A stretch of DNA of 64,000 nt from NCBI RefSeq assembly GCF_008806975.1, contig NZ_CP031728.1, positions 3,121,501 through 3,185,500 of the forward strand. The letters run 5' to 3'. Below are positions 56,122 to 63,470 of the stretch, in pieces; position 1 is the stretch's first letter, and each line of letters begins with the position of its first letter. Under the pieces are notes generated by a model that saw only the letters and a program-made list of their open reading frames with translations, ran no database searches and was not told the origin of the DNA. The DNA is from Cellvibrio sp. KY-GH-1. Its GTDB lineage: Bacteria > Pseudomonadota > Gammaproteobacteria > Pseudomonadales > Cellvibrionaceae. The translations under genes and the position numbers were made by a program.

Positions 56122-56949
56122 ATGATGGTCGATGCAATTCTATTAGTATTGCGCGAAGTGCTGGAGGCCGCACTCATCATTACCATACTGATGGTGATGA
56201 GTCGCAAACTCGGTTTTTCCCTTCATTGGATTCTCGTCGCACTGGTGATGGGCACGCTCAGCTCCTGGGCGCTGGCACACTACGCCTACACTATCGCCGA
56301 CGCACTGGGCGGCACCGGGCAAGAGTGGACCAATGCCCTCTTGTATTTCATGGTGGTGCTCGCTTTTATCGTAATTGCCGCGTTTATTGCGCCGCTCCTG
56401 TTCAATACGCCACACCAACTGCGACATCTAGCGCGAGAAGATACTCCACGCCTAAACCGTCAGCTGCTGGTTGCAGCCGCTATTTTTGCCGTAGGCCTTT
56501 CCCTCGCACGCGAAGTAGCGGAGATCTGGATTTATTTAGGCGGCTTTGCACAACAACCGGACAAATTGGAGTCGGCGTTAACGGGTGGCGCAATCGGTTT
56601 GGGGATAGGCGCGAGCCTGGGAGCGATTACTTATTATTTGCTGGTATTTATTTCCGTCCGCCGTTTTATCTACTTGTTGTTCAGTTTTTTGATCCTGCTG
56701 AGCGGTGGATTGGCCACGCAAATCGCCAAGCAACTATTGCAAATCGGCGTGCTCGATTCCGCCGCCCCCCTGTGGGACACATCCAGGCTCGTCAATGAAC
56801 ATTCCTGGCTGGGTGAACTGCTTTACGCGCTGATAGGATATGACTCCAGCCCCAGCGCTATTCAAGTTATTTTTTATTGGTTAGCAGTAACGCCGCTGAT
56901 CGTCATCGGTATTTGGCAATGGCGACGGAGGAAGCTCGCCCATGCGTAA
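56122..56949 (+). CDS. FTR1-family iron permease
   Basis: 275 residues, seven predicted helices. The two REXXE iron-passage motifs are present: REVLEAALI (about residues 11-19) and REVAEIWIYLGG (about 131-142). In bacteria FTR1/EfeU imports iron together with periplasmic partners; here the cupredoxin gene precedes it and a beta-barrel gene overlaps it by eight bases. Confidence 0.92.
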   Translation: MMVDAILLVLREVLEAALIITILMVMSRKLGFSLHWILVALVMGTLSSWALAHYAYTIADALGGTGQEWTNALLYFMVVLAFIVIAAFIAPLLFNTPHQLRHLAREDTPRLNRQLLVAAAIFAVGLSLAREVAEIWIYLGGFAQQPDKLESALTGGAIGLGIGASLGAITYYLLVFISVRRFIYLLFSFLILLSGGLATQIAKQLLQIGVLDSAAPLWDTSRLVNEHSWLGELLYALIGYDSSPSAIQVIFYWLAVTPLIVIGIWQWRRRKLAHA

Positions 56950-57637
56950 ACTCGCTCTAATTTTGCTAGCGGCTGGCGGCGGCTGGTCAAGCGGTTCTCT
57001 TGCAGAACTTAACCGCGTCTATCATCCGTATGTAGAACAAAACGAACGCGAATTGGAATATGGCGCTGTGTGGCGCGATGTGACCGATGACAACATTATG
57101 TTGCAACGCGCCGGCCTCGGTTACGCCTGGGCGGAGCATTGGTTTGGCGAAATTTATTTACTGACCGAATCCATCACTCACGACAACCAACAATATCGCG
57201 GGTACGAAGCAGAAATAAAATGGCAACTTAGCGAACAGGGCGAATACTGGGCCGACTGGGGATTATTGTTTGAAACCGCCAGCGCCGACGACATTCACCG
57301 CCGCGAAGTGGCGCTCGGCTTGCTGATGGAAAAAGAACTAACCTCCAATTGGGTGGGCACTGTAAATCTGTTTGCGGAATACGAATTTGGCAACGACATC
57401 GAAGACGAATTCGAAACCGCTGCGCGCGCCCAATTTCGCTACCGCTACTCACCTGTACTCGAACCCGCGCTCGAACTCTATCTGGACGATCAGGACTGGG
57501 CTGCCGGCCCCGTACTTACCGGCGTACAAAAAATTTCCGCTAAAACGCAACTGCGCTGGGAGTTGGGATATTTATTTGGCTTGAACCAAGACACCCCGGA
57601 CAATAATATTCGCTTGGGGATAGAGTTTGAGTTTTAA
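56942..57637 (+). CDS. predicted outer-membrane beta-barrel protein
   Basis: 231 residues: signal peptide (RKLALILLAAGGGWSSGSLA), then alternating amphipathic strands rich in Trp/Tyr (WFGEIYLLTESITHD, YEAEIKWQLSEQG) and a C-terminal strand ending IRLGIEFEF with terminal Phe, the BAM signal. No Cys and many acidic residues. Its place after the permease suggests a metal-uptake or sensing role, unproven. Confidence 0.78.
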   Translation: MRKLALILLAAGGGWSSGSLAELNRVYHPYVEQNERELEYGAVWRDVTDDNIMLQRAGLGYAWAEHWFGEIYLLTESITHDNQQYRGYEAEIKWQLSEQGEYWADWGLLFETASADDIHRREVALGLLMEKELTSNWVGTVNLFAEYEFGNDIEDEFETAARAQFRYRYSPVLEPALELYLDDQDWAAGPVLTGVQKISAKTQLRWELGYLFGLNQDTPDNNIRLGIEFEF

Positions 57638-57716
57638 TCGGCGACGCTACAACCCGCCCCCATGAACCCAATCAAGACCCTGTCATTACCACTCCCCGCC
57701 AAATAGGGACAATTAC

Positions 57717-58184
57717 ATGCTCACCTTTATCGACGCACAAGCAAAGGATGCAGAGCTTCTGCGCGACCTATTAATTAGTTCGAAAGGCTACTGGGGATAT
57801 GCGCAGGAACAACTCGAAACATGGCGAGCCAACCTGACATTCAAAGCGGAGTATATTGCGAGCAATACCGTTAAACTCATTGTAAAAGATCATGAAGTAA
57901 TTGGATTTTTCGCACTTGTAAAAGGTGACAGCAATGAACTTGACCACCTGTGGTTATTGCCCAATGCCATTGGCAAGGGCTACGGAAATCTGGTTTTTGC
58001 CCAGATTCTTAACGAATGCGACTCACTAGGTATTTCTGACTTCTACATCATATCTGACCCAGATGCAGAAGGATTTTACTTAAAAAAAGGCGCCTTAAAA
58101 GTGGGTGAAATTTACAGCGAGCCTCAACAACGAATGCTGCCTAAATTGAACTACAAGGTGTCGCTCCTTCGCGAACACACCTAA
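57717..58184 (+). CDS. GNAT-family acetyltransferase
   Basis: 155 residues. Short GNAT domain: VKLIVKDHEVIGFFALVKG, DHLWLLPNAIGKGYGNLVFAQIL (acetyl-CoA loop IGKGYG), YIISDPDAEGFYLKKGALKVGE. No substrate clue. Lower G+C than the upstream operon. Confidence 0.85.
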   Translation: MLTFIDAQAKDAELLRDLLISSKGYWGYAQEQLETWRANLTFKAEYIASNTVKLIVKDHEVIGFFALVKGDSNELDHLWLLPNAIGKGYGNLVFAQILNECDSLGISDFYIISDPDAEGFYLKKGALKVGEIYSEPQQRMLPKLNYKVSLLREHT

Positions 58185-58226
58185 CACCAAGGCATTCGCC
58201 GAACACAAAAACATTAAGGATCAAAA

Positions 58227-58892
58227 ATGAAAGCATTTTATTGGGCATTTCTACTCATTTTTACCGCCAGCTCACTCGCAAATACAATCGATACCGATTT
58301 ACAAGAACTTGAAAAAACCCTCGGCAGTTACCCACCTGCAATTGAGAATGAAGCCCAGCAAAAAGAGATTACGAAAAAATACGAACTACTTAAAAAGAAG
58401 CTGGACTCTTTACTAAAAAGCGACCCTAAAAACGAATCGGCTTTGTATCAAAGAGGATTGCTTCAAACGTTTGGCCATAACATGGACCACCCGGACTCAT
58501 GGCGGGGCGCCGACGAAGACCTTAAAAATGTGTTACGCCTAAACCCATCGAATGTAAGGGCTATATTGGATCTTGCCAACCTATACGTAAACTCAGATCC
58601 TACCCTAGCGCCCGCCGCCGAAATTTTATACAAAAGCGCTCAGTGCTTTTTAGATCCCGCCCCAGACGAAGAAGCCCAGCGCGGGCTGTTCTTTGCTTAC
58701 TATTATCAGGGAAAAGTGCCCTTAGCTTATAAGCAAGCGTTAATCTTGAAAAACTCATGGCCCGAAAATGGCTACGACAAATTAATTGATATGACGGCAT
58801 CGGTGTTAAAGCGAAATAACGAAATTACCCCCAATTACCAAGCCGACAAACTAGTTCACACATCTTGTGAAAAACCGGACTCAACTACATAG
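58227..58892 (+). CDS. exported TPR-like hypothetical protein
   Basis: 221 residues with a signal peptide (KAFYWAFLLIFTASSLA). Helical repeats of about 35 residues, for example DEDLKNVLRLNPSNVRAILDLANLYV and LGLFFAYYYQGKVPLAYKQALI-like segments, fit a TPR/SEL1-like superhelix. Two Cys (CFLD near 145, SCEK near the end). No family recognised beyond the repeat fold. Confidence 0.7.
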   Translation: MKAFYWAFLLIFTASSLANTIDTDLQELEKTLGSYPPAIENEAQQKEITKKYELLKKKLDSLLKSDPKNESALYQRGLLQTFGHNMDHPDSWRGADEDLKNVLRLNPSNVRAILDLANLYVNSDPTLAPAAEILYKSAQCFLDPAPDEEAQRGLFFAYYYQGKVPLAYKQALILKNSWPENGYDKLIDMTASVLKRNNEITPNYQADKLVHTSCEKPDSTT

Positions 58893-58909
58893 AAGAAAGG
58901 AAATTTTAA

Positions 58910-59239
58910 ATGATTGCTGTAATTCTCGAATTCGATCCGATTGATGGACTTGAAAAAGAATTCATCGCGTCGTGGATTCATTGCACTCAAGTTATTTATA
59001 AAAACTTTGGTAGCCTAGGCTCCCGATTGCATCGTAGTTCAGATGGAAAATTTATTGCTTACGCACAGTGGCCAAGCAACGAGCTCTATGCGGCATCTGC
59101 TGATTGGCCCGCCCATTTGGTTGAAGCCAGAGATTCAATGCGTAAACTAATAAAAAATGGAAAACCAAATGTTCTACACCTATTGGAGGTTGAAGCAGAT
59201 TTGTTGAAGTTAGCACCTGCTCCGGCAGTGCCGCTTTAA
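58910..59239 (+). CDS. ABM-superfamily protein
   Basis: 109 residues: IAVILEFDPIDGLEKEFIASW, GSLGSRLHRSSDGKFIAYAQWPSNELYAASADW. Dimeric alpha-beta barrel of the antibiotic-biosynthesis-monooxygenase type. Eighteen bases after the TPR-like gene; probably same transcript. Confidence 0.75.
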   Translation: MIAVILEFDPIDGLEKEFIASWIHCTQVIYKNFGSLGSRLHRSSDGKFIAYAQWPSNELYAASADWPAHLVEARDSMRKLIKNGKPNVLHLLEVEADLLKLAPAPAVPL

Positions 59240-59270
59240 TCGGGAATAGTTTTTATAGCCAAGCCAGCTG

Positions 59271-59555
59271 TCACCCCACTATTTCTTTCAGCGCTTCTAC
59301 ATGCCCTTTAAACGCTTTACGCCCGCTGGTGGACAGCGATAACCAGGTGCGCACCCTTCCCTCGCTGGCGCTTTTGTTAATAACGACATAACCTGCCTCT
59401 TCAAGCGGTTTAATATGCTTTGAAAGCACGGAATCGCTCACACCCAAATGCTCGCGCAGTACGCTGAATTCCAGTGAGGCTACCGGTGCAAGCAGGGCAC
59501 AAATCTTTAATCGGTTAGGTGCATGGATTAATTCATCAAAAGCGGCACTACCCAT
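59271..59555 (-). CDS. winged-helix transcriptional regulator
   Basis: 94 residues from ATG 59555, which has GGAGG six bases upstream. LIHAPNRLKICALLAPVASLEFSVLREHLGVSDSVLSKHIKPLEEAGYVVINKSASEGRVRTWLSLS read as two helices and a wing is the HTH_34/MarR-like single-domain class that represses linked membrane-protein genes. It overlaps the membrane gene by eight bases. The three CTTTCC-N5-GGAAAG boxes upstream of that gene are its likely operators. Confidence 0.88.
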   Translation of the reverse strand: MGSAAFDELIHAPNRLKICALLAPVASLEFSVLREHLGVSDSVLSKHIKPLEEAGYVVINKSASEGRVRTWLSLSTSGRKAFKGHVEALKEIVG

Positions 59556-60036
59556 TACGCGCCTCCGTTGAATTTCCTTTTTTTGCATTCAGTAGCCGAC
59601 CAAAGCGCAAACCAATTGTCAGGATCAATGCATTAAGAACACCTGCAACACAAGGAATCACCAATGACCCGGATTGCAGGTAAATAACTCGCGACAATAT
59701 CAGCAATGCGCAAATAAGCAGTGCGACCACAATGCCTTTTACCGTGATATTCACATCAGAAATTTTTATCGTGATGCCGTTAATTCGCAACGCAATAATC
59801 CACGATACAACGCTGAGGCAAATAACACTGTAAGCTCCCCAGTGAATTGCATTCCACAGGCTGTTATTAATCATAGAGCCCATAGCCGCAGTTTTAATAC
59901 CCAAGGCAATTGCGCACAGCAGTATTAACCATAATGGTGGCCTCATACTGCTAAGGGTAATTTTATTCGCCACACCTATTGATGCCAGCGCTGCTTTAGC
60001 GTCATCAGCAGTAATTTGATGGTTGTTCTCTCTCAT
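59548..60036 (-). CDS. four-helix membrane protein co-transcribed with the regulator
   Basis: 162 residues, four hydrophobic segments (LWLILLCAIALGIKTAAMG, WGAYSVICLSVVSWIIAL, GIVVALLICALLILSRVIYL, IPCVAGVLNALILTIGL). The N-terminus is polar (NNHQITADDAKAALASI). No family signature beyond resemblance to small membrane proteins paired with HTH_34 regulators. Preceded by the operator cluster. Confidence 0.78.
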   Translation of the reverse strand: MRENNHQITADDAKAALASIGVANKITLSSMRPPLWLILLCAIALGIKTAAMGSMINNSLWNAIHWGAYSVICLSVVSWIIALRINGITIKISDVNITVKGIVVALLICALLILSRVIYLQSGSLVIPCVAGVLNALILTIGLRFGRLLNAKKGNSTEARNG

Positions 60037-60051
60037 TGCAAAGCCCCTTTA

Positions 60052-60122
60052 CTTTCCGAGATGGAAAGTAATATAGCCATGACTTTCCGTTTTGGCAAGT
60101 CTTTTCTTTCCACAATGGAAAG
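60052..60122 (-). promoter_or_regulatory. three CTTTCC-N5-GGAAAG operator boxes
   Basis: Two perfect palindromes (60052-60068 and 60106-60122) and one with a single mismatch (GGCAAG, 60083-60099) lie just ahead of the membrane-protein/regulator operon. Three matched boxes in 71 bp strongly suggest autoregulation by the winged-helix protein encoded in the operon. Confidence 0.78.
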
Positions 60123-60289
60123 CCAACAGGAATATGACTCCCGTGGTGTGGGTGTGCTTTTTATTTGAGCAGCTCAACTTCTTTTTGGCAGTTTTTTTGT
60201 AAGAAAGATATTTCTTTGTAGAAACATTGCCCTGTTGGGGTTCGTTCCTCACCGCCAACCTACGTGAGCGGCGAGAAAAAATGCTATCG

Positions 60290-60694
60290 TTATTTCGCCG
60301 CTTCTTTCATCACATCCGCCATCACGCCATAAACATTGGTCCAGGCGATTTTTACGTCCTGCGTAAATTCATTACCCAGGCCCTGCCCTAATGTTTTTAA
60401 TAAAGCGGCGCCGACTGTGTCGTAGTGGGAGTCTTGTACGCCGTAGCCACCGTGGCGCTTGCCGAGGTTTTGTAATACGGGAACCAATACATTCAGCTCG
60501 GTTAATTTGTTCACGGCAACTGAAATCATCTCGATTAATTTTTTGCCTTGCGCTTGCAAGTCACCTTTGAATAAAGGTTTTAATGCAGGGTCTGCCTCGA
60601 ATAGGTTTTGATAAAACAGCGCCGCCGCTTGCGGGCCAATGGCGACTACTTTTTGCCAGGAATTTTGTACCAGCTGAATGGTTGAGCTATCCAT
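60290..60694 (-). CDS. bacterial haemoglobin (Vgb-like, single-domain globin)
   Basis: 134 residues: LVQNSWQKVVAIGPQAAALFYQNLFEADPALKPLF, then KLIEMISVAVNKL and the proximal His in LGKRHGGYGVQ (near residue 82). Tyr in the B helix (FYQNLF) and Gln in the E helix (DLQAQGKK) fit the oxygen/NO-binding pocket of flavohaemoglobin-type globins. No reductase domain, so it is a stand-alone globin, probably for NO detoxification or oxygen supply. Confidence 0.92.
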   Translation of the reverse strand: MDSSTIQLVQNSWQKVVAIGPQAAALFYQNLFEADPALKPLFKGDLQAQGKKLIEMISVAVNKLTELNVLVPVLQNLGKRHGGYGVQDSHYDTVGAALLKTLGQGLGNEFTQDVKIAWTNVYGVMADVMKEAAK

Positions 60695-60730
60695 ATCGAC
60701 ACCTTTTTACCGTTAAGAGACAGGGAAAGT

Positions 60731-60762
60731 AAAAAGTAATCGCCAGGTGGCGATTACTTTTT
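60731..60762 (-). terminator. intrinsic terminator of the M23 peptidase / small peptide transcript
   Basis: GTAATCGCC-AGGT-GGCGATTAC with AAAAA and TTTTT flanks, symmetrical and effective in both directions. It separates the peptide gene from the haemoglobin gene. Confidence 0.9.
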
Positions 60763-60773
60763 GGTTAACACAC

Positions 60774-60929
60774 TTATTGCAAGATAATGCTTTTTCCTGG
60801 CGGCTCGGGCTGCGGGTTGAAATTACCAACTTGCTCTTTCACTCGCAGATCGGGCATTACGATACTCGCTTGCGCAGTCGCTGCCCCCATCACTAACGCC
60901 AACACACCAATTAATTTCATTGCTTTCAT
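60774..60929 (-). CDS. small exported peptide with NPQPEPPGK motif
   Basis: 51 residues from ATG 60929 (AGGAT upstream): signal peptide MKAMKLIGVLALVMGAATAQA, leaving about 30 residues, ASIVMPDLRVKEQVGNFNPQ and so on, with the core FNPQPEPPGK. Proline-rich tails of this kind recur in small exported proteins I cannot name. It lies 64 bp after the M23 gene with no terminator between, so it is probably co-transcribed. Confidence 0.7.
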   Translation of the reverse strand: MKAMKLIGVLALVMGAATAQASIVMPDLRVKEQVGNFNPQPEPPGKSIILQ

Positions 60930-60993
60930 TTTCAAATCCTCTTGAATGATTTCCAAAATTTTCCATTTCACGAATTAACGATTTACCGTTAAC

Positions 60994-62067
60994 TTATTTA
61001 CGCCAGATTCCGGTGTACACAGAACCGCAGTACCACCAGCCGTATCGGGTGAAACCCAGGCTGGCTAAATCAGTCGATTTTTTGTTGAACGTAGTTAATG
61101 ACATGCCGTGGTGGGCAACCCATGCACCGCTGGTTGGAACCCAACTGGTGTTATAGATCTGGCCATTGTCGGTACAGGCATAAACACTGGGCATTACGCC
61201 GGAGTCTGCAAAGTGGTTGAACCAGGCTTGCATGCGCTCGTCAGGAATATTGTTCACTGTCCAATAAGCCACTGAGTGCGGAGCCCAAACCATCATTTTA
61301 CCGGCAGGAATTGATTTGCCGTTCAGTAAAGTCCAGGTGGCATTTACCGATGCAGTGTAATCAGTGAATGGTGTGGTTTGGCCATGATCGAATTTCATTT
61401 TGATGGGATCGCCCGAACCGGTTTGCACGTGAACATGCAAATGTGGACCAGATGAATTGCCATTATTTCCTACCAGACCCAACACCTGACCTTTAGCAAT
61501 GCGCGCACCGCCCGATACTATTCCCGCCATCGTCCACACCGCACCCTGCTCTTTTGCTGGTAAATAGGTGGCATTGTGCGGACACAAATCGGTAGAGATC
61601 GACCCTGGTTGTGCATGCGCATAAAGTGCGTAGTTGCCGTCATCTTGCAGAACCCATAAGTGGTTTCCCGCATAGCCTATATAGCCTTCCGCCACCTTGG
61701 CGTGGTTGGAACCCGGGGTATTTTCCGGCGCGTTACGCCAACAACCAACCACCGTACCTGCATCCATTGCGCGAATTTTTGCGCCGTAGACAATGTGGTT
61801 GGAATTGACTTTATTGTCCGCACCGTTGGTTTTGAGGTGATCCCATTTACCGCTGCCGATATGGCGGCGAGCAATAATATCCAACGCCTCTGCCTGAGCA
61901 TCGCCAGACCAATGAGTGTCAGTGGTGTAGCGGTAGTTCAGGTTGATGTCATCCGCACGCAGCGGGAAATCCGATGCTGAAGCAGCAACAGAAACCAACG
62001 CAGCAGAGGCAACAATCAGGGAACGAGTAACAGCAAGTGAGCGAGTAAAAACATGAAGTGATTTCAT
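60994..62067 (-). CDS. secreted M23 family metallopeptidase (beta-lytic type)
   Basis: 357 residues from ATG 62067 (AAGGAAA seven bases upstream). Signal peptide ending VSVAASAS. The M23 zinc site is made by the N-terminal H-x-x-x-D and the HxH of GPHLHVHV (near residue 207), preceded by GLVGNNGNSSG. A C-terminal domain of about 110 residues with aromatic/Cys-rich motifs (VYACTDNGQIYN, YGWWYCGSVY) may bind cell walls. Likely degrades peptidoglycan of other bacteria. Its upstream 75 bp matches that of the 39.3-kb gene. Confidence 0.9.
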   Translation of the reverse strand: MKSLHVFTRSLAVTRSLIVASAALVSVAASASDFPLRADDINLNYRYTTDTHWSGDAQAEALDIIARRHIGSGKWDHLKTNGADNKVNSNHIVYGAKIRAMDAGTVVGCWRNAPENTPGSNHAKVAEGYIGYAGNHLWVLQDDGNYALYAHAQPGSISTDLCPHNATYLPAKEQGAVWTMAGIVSGGARIAKGQVLGLVGNNGNSSGPHLHVHVQTGSGDPIKMKFDHGQTTPFTDYTASVNATWTLLNGKSIPAGKMMVWAPHSVAYWTVNNIPDERMQAWFNHFADSGVMPSVYACTDNGQIYNTSWVPTSGAWVAHHGMSLTTFNKKSTDLASLGFTRYGWWYCGSVYTGIWRK

Positions 62068-62161
62068 TTTAAATTTCCTTTTAAACAAAAAATGAGTGAG
62101 TGTTTAGCAAGTAACAGATAGTGAAGCGCCTTAGCGAACAACCGCGATGACCAAGCTCCTT

Positions 62162-62194
62162 TTACCAGCGACGACAGCCATGTCGTTTGTTCAT
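62162..62194 (-). other. candidate leader ORF (10 codons) MNKRHGCRRW
   Basis: Starts inside the shared upstream element, stop TAA at 62162-62164. Shares MN-x-R-x-GCR with the leader ahead of the 39.3-kb gene, with synonymous differences at Arg, Gly and Arg codons. No ribosome-binding site, so translation would be leaderless. Speculative. Confidence 0.35.
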
Positions 62195-62263
62195 GTGGCC
62201 ATATTAAAGGGGGAGATTGTCAGGATTTTGTCGAGGGAAGGGAGATTTGTGTCAATTGTGTCA
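62189..62263 (-). promoter_or_regulatory. shared 75-bp upstream element, copy B
   Basis: Pairs with 39864-39938 (about 71% identity, no gaps). On the reverse strand: TGACACAAT-TGACACAAA tandem, CTGACAA 41 bases from the first repeat, TAATAT, GGCCACATGAAC. It ends 122 bases before the M23 start codon, almost the same spacing as copy A. Confidence 0.65.
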
Positions 62264-62473
62264 GCGGGTGTAATTTAACCTGGTGTGGAATGCTGCTATG
62301 GCGGATATTGGTTTGCCTGAAACACCCTAGGTGGTGCGGGCTGCCAGTTGTATTTACTTGATGCACGCTATTAATGGATAAGAGTTTTTAAATAATATAG
62401 AGTGGATGTGCCCTATAGATATACGGCTTATGTCATTGAATAATCTGTTAGGATTAGGAGTAGAAAAGAGCAC

Positions 62474-62703
62474 GTAGGTACGATTAGCGCAGCGTAATCG
62501 TACGCATGAAAAATCAATCGACAAATTTCAGGATGCAAGGAAATGCCTAATGCTCTTGGCCTTATTGAACATTTCATAAATAAGTAAAAGCAGGAATTTA
62601 TCCCTCGTGTGGGGATAACGGCGCAACAGTAAAAATAGGGGCTAGGGAATAGCATGCGGGGGGAATGGCATTCGTACGATTACGCTGCGCTAATCGTACC
62701 TAC
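62474..62703. repeat. REPIN-like inverted pair of palindromic repeats
   Basis: Two 31-base units (62474-62504 and 62673-62703) are exact reverse complements and each is itself palindromic (GTACGATTA ... TAATCGTAC around GCGCAGCG). They enclose 168 bases without a convincing gene. This is the layout of a REP doublet, or of a small MITE with 31-bp terminal inverted repeats. Confidence 0.82.
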
Positions 62704-62723
62704 ATAAATAGATCCCCAATGCA

Positions 62724-63434
62724 CTAGGCATTGGGAATATAGACATAGCCTACCGAACGCACGGTTTTAATGGTGGCCGGTTTATCCGGGTCAGGTTCAA
62801 TTTTTTTACGCATGCGGGTGATGCGACTGTCTATAGATCTGTCGAACGGATCAGCATCGGTTTTGTGCGCAAGCTCCAGTAAATAATCGCGCGACAAGGG
62901 GCGATTGGGGTTGGCCAAAAATACCATCAACAAATCGTATTCCATTGCCGTGAGCGGCACTTCAGTATCGCCCTCCCAAAGTTTGCGCGTTTCCACATCC
63001 AACAAGCATTTGCCAATTTTTTTGCGCGCGTCTTGCACTGGTTGCGTATTCGCGGGCAATTCATTTTGCGTGCGGCGCAATACGCTGCGCACACGCGCCA
63101 GTAACGCGCGCAAATCAAACGGTTTGCCGACGTAATCGTCCGCCCCCATTTCCAGGCCGACTACCATATCCACCTGCCCGGCCGACGCGGTAACCATAAT
63201 AATTCCGGCGCGGGTGTGTTCGCGCAAATAGCGTGTGAGAGTTAAGCCATCTTCTCCGGGCATATTCAAATCCAGCAGCACAATATGTGGTGTAAATTCC
63301 GGCAGGATTTTTTTCAGCTCCTGACCATTTACTGCCACCTTGACCGCAAATCCTTGCATCTCAAAATAATCGGCGAGAGTTTCGGCAATGTCGATTTCAT
63401 CATCAACCACAATCATTTGATATTGAGTGCTCAT
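62724..63434 (-). CDS. OmpR-family response regulator
   Basis: 236 residues from ATG 63434. Receiver: VVDDEIDIAETLADYF, phospho-Asp55 (IVLLDLNMPGEDG), TASAG, GKPF. C-terminal winged helix: PLTAMEYDLLMVFLANPNRPLSRDYLLELAHK and DRSIDSRITRMRKKIEPD, then TVRSVGYVYIP. Subgroup near OmpR/TorR. The kinase gene lies immediately upstream on the same strand. Confidence 0.93.
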   Translation of the reverse strand: MSTQYQMIVVDDEIDIAETLADYFEMQGFAVKVAVNGQELKKILPEFTPHIVLLDLNMPGEDGLTLTRYLREHTRAGIIMVTASAGQVDMVVGLEMGADDYVGKPFDLRALLARVRSVLRRTQNELPANTQPVQDARKKIGKCLLDVETRKLWEGDTEVPLTAMEYDLLMVFLANPNRPLSRDYLLELAHKTDADPFDRSIDSRITRMRKKIEPDPDKPATIKTVRSVGYVYIPNA

Positions 63435-63470
63435 GTCGCTCACTTGATGCTAATTAATTTATTGATAAAT

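Noticed and set aside
60049..60258. Reverse 69-residue ORF across the operator boxes
   Set aside because: Basic, low-complexity product overlapping three palindromic operator sites. The regulatory reading is better supported.
62068..62263. Riboswitch (for example c-di-GMP) in the 5' regions of the secreted-protein genes
   Set aside because: The regions have short stems but none of the conserved GEMM loop sequences. A shared promoter element is the simpler reading.
62428..62655. Reverse 75-residue ORF within the REPIN-like element
   Set aside because: Runs through a palindromic repeat, has no convincing start signal and no recognised domain.
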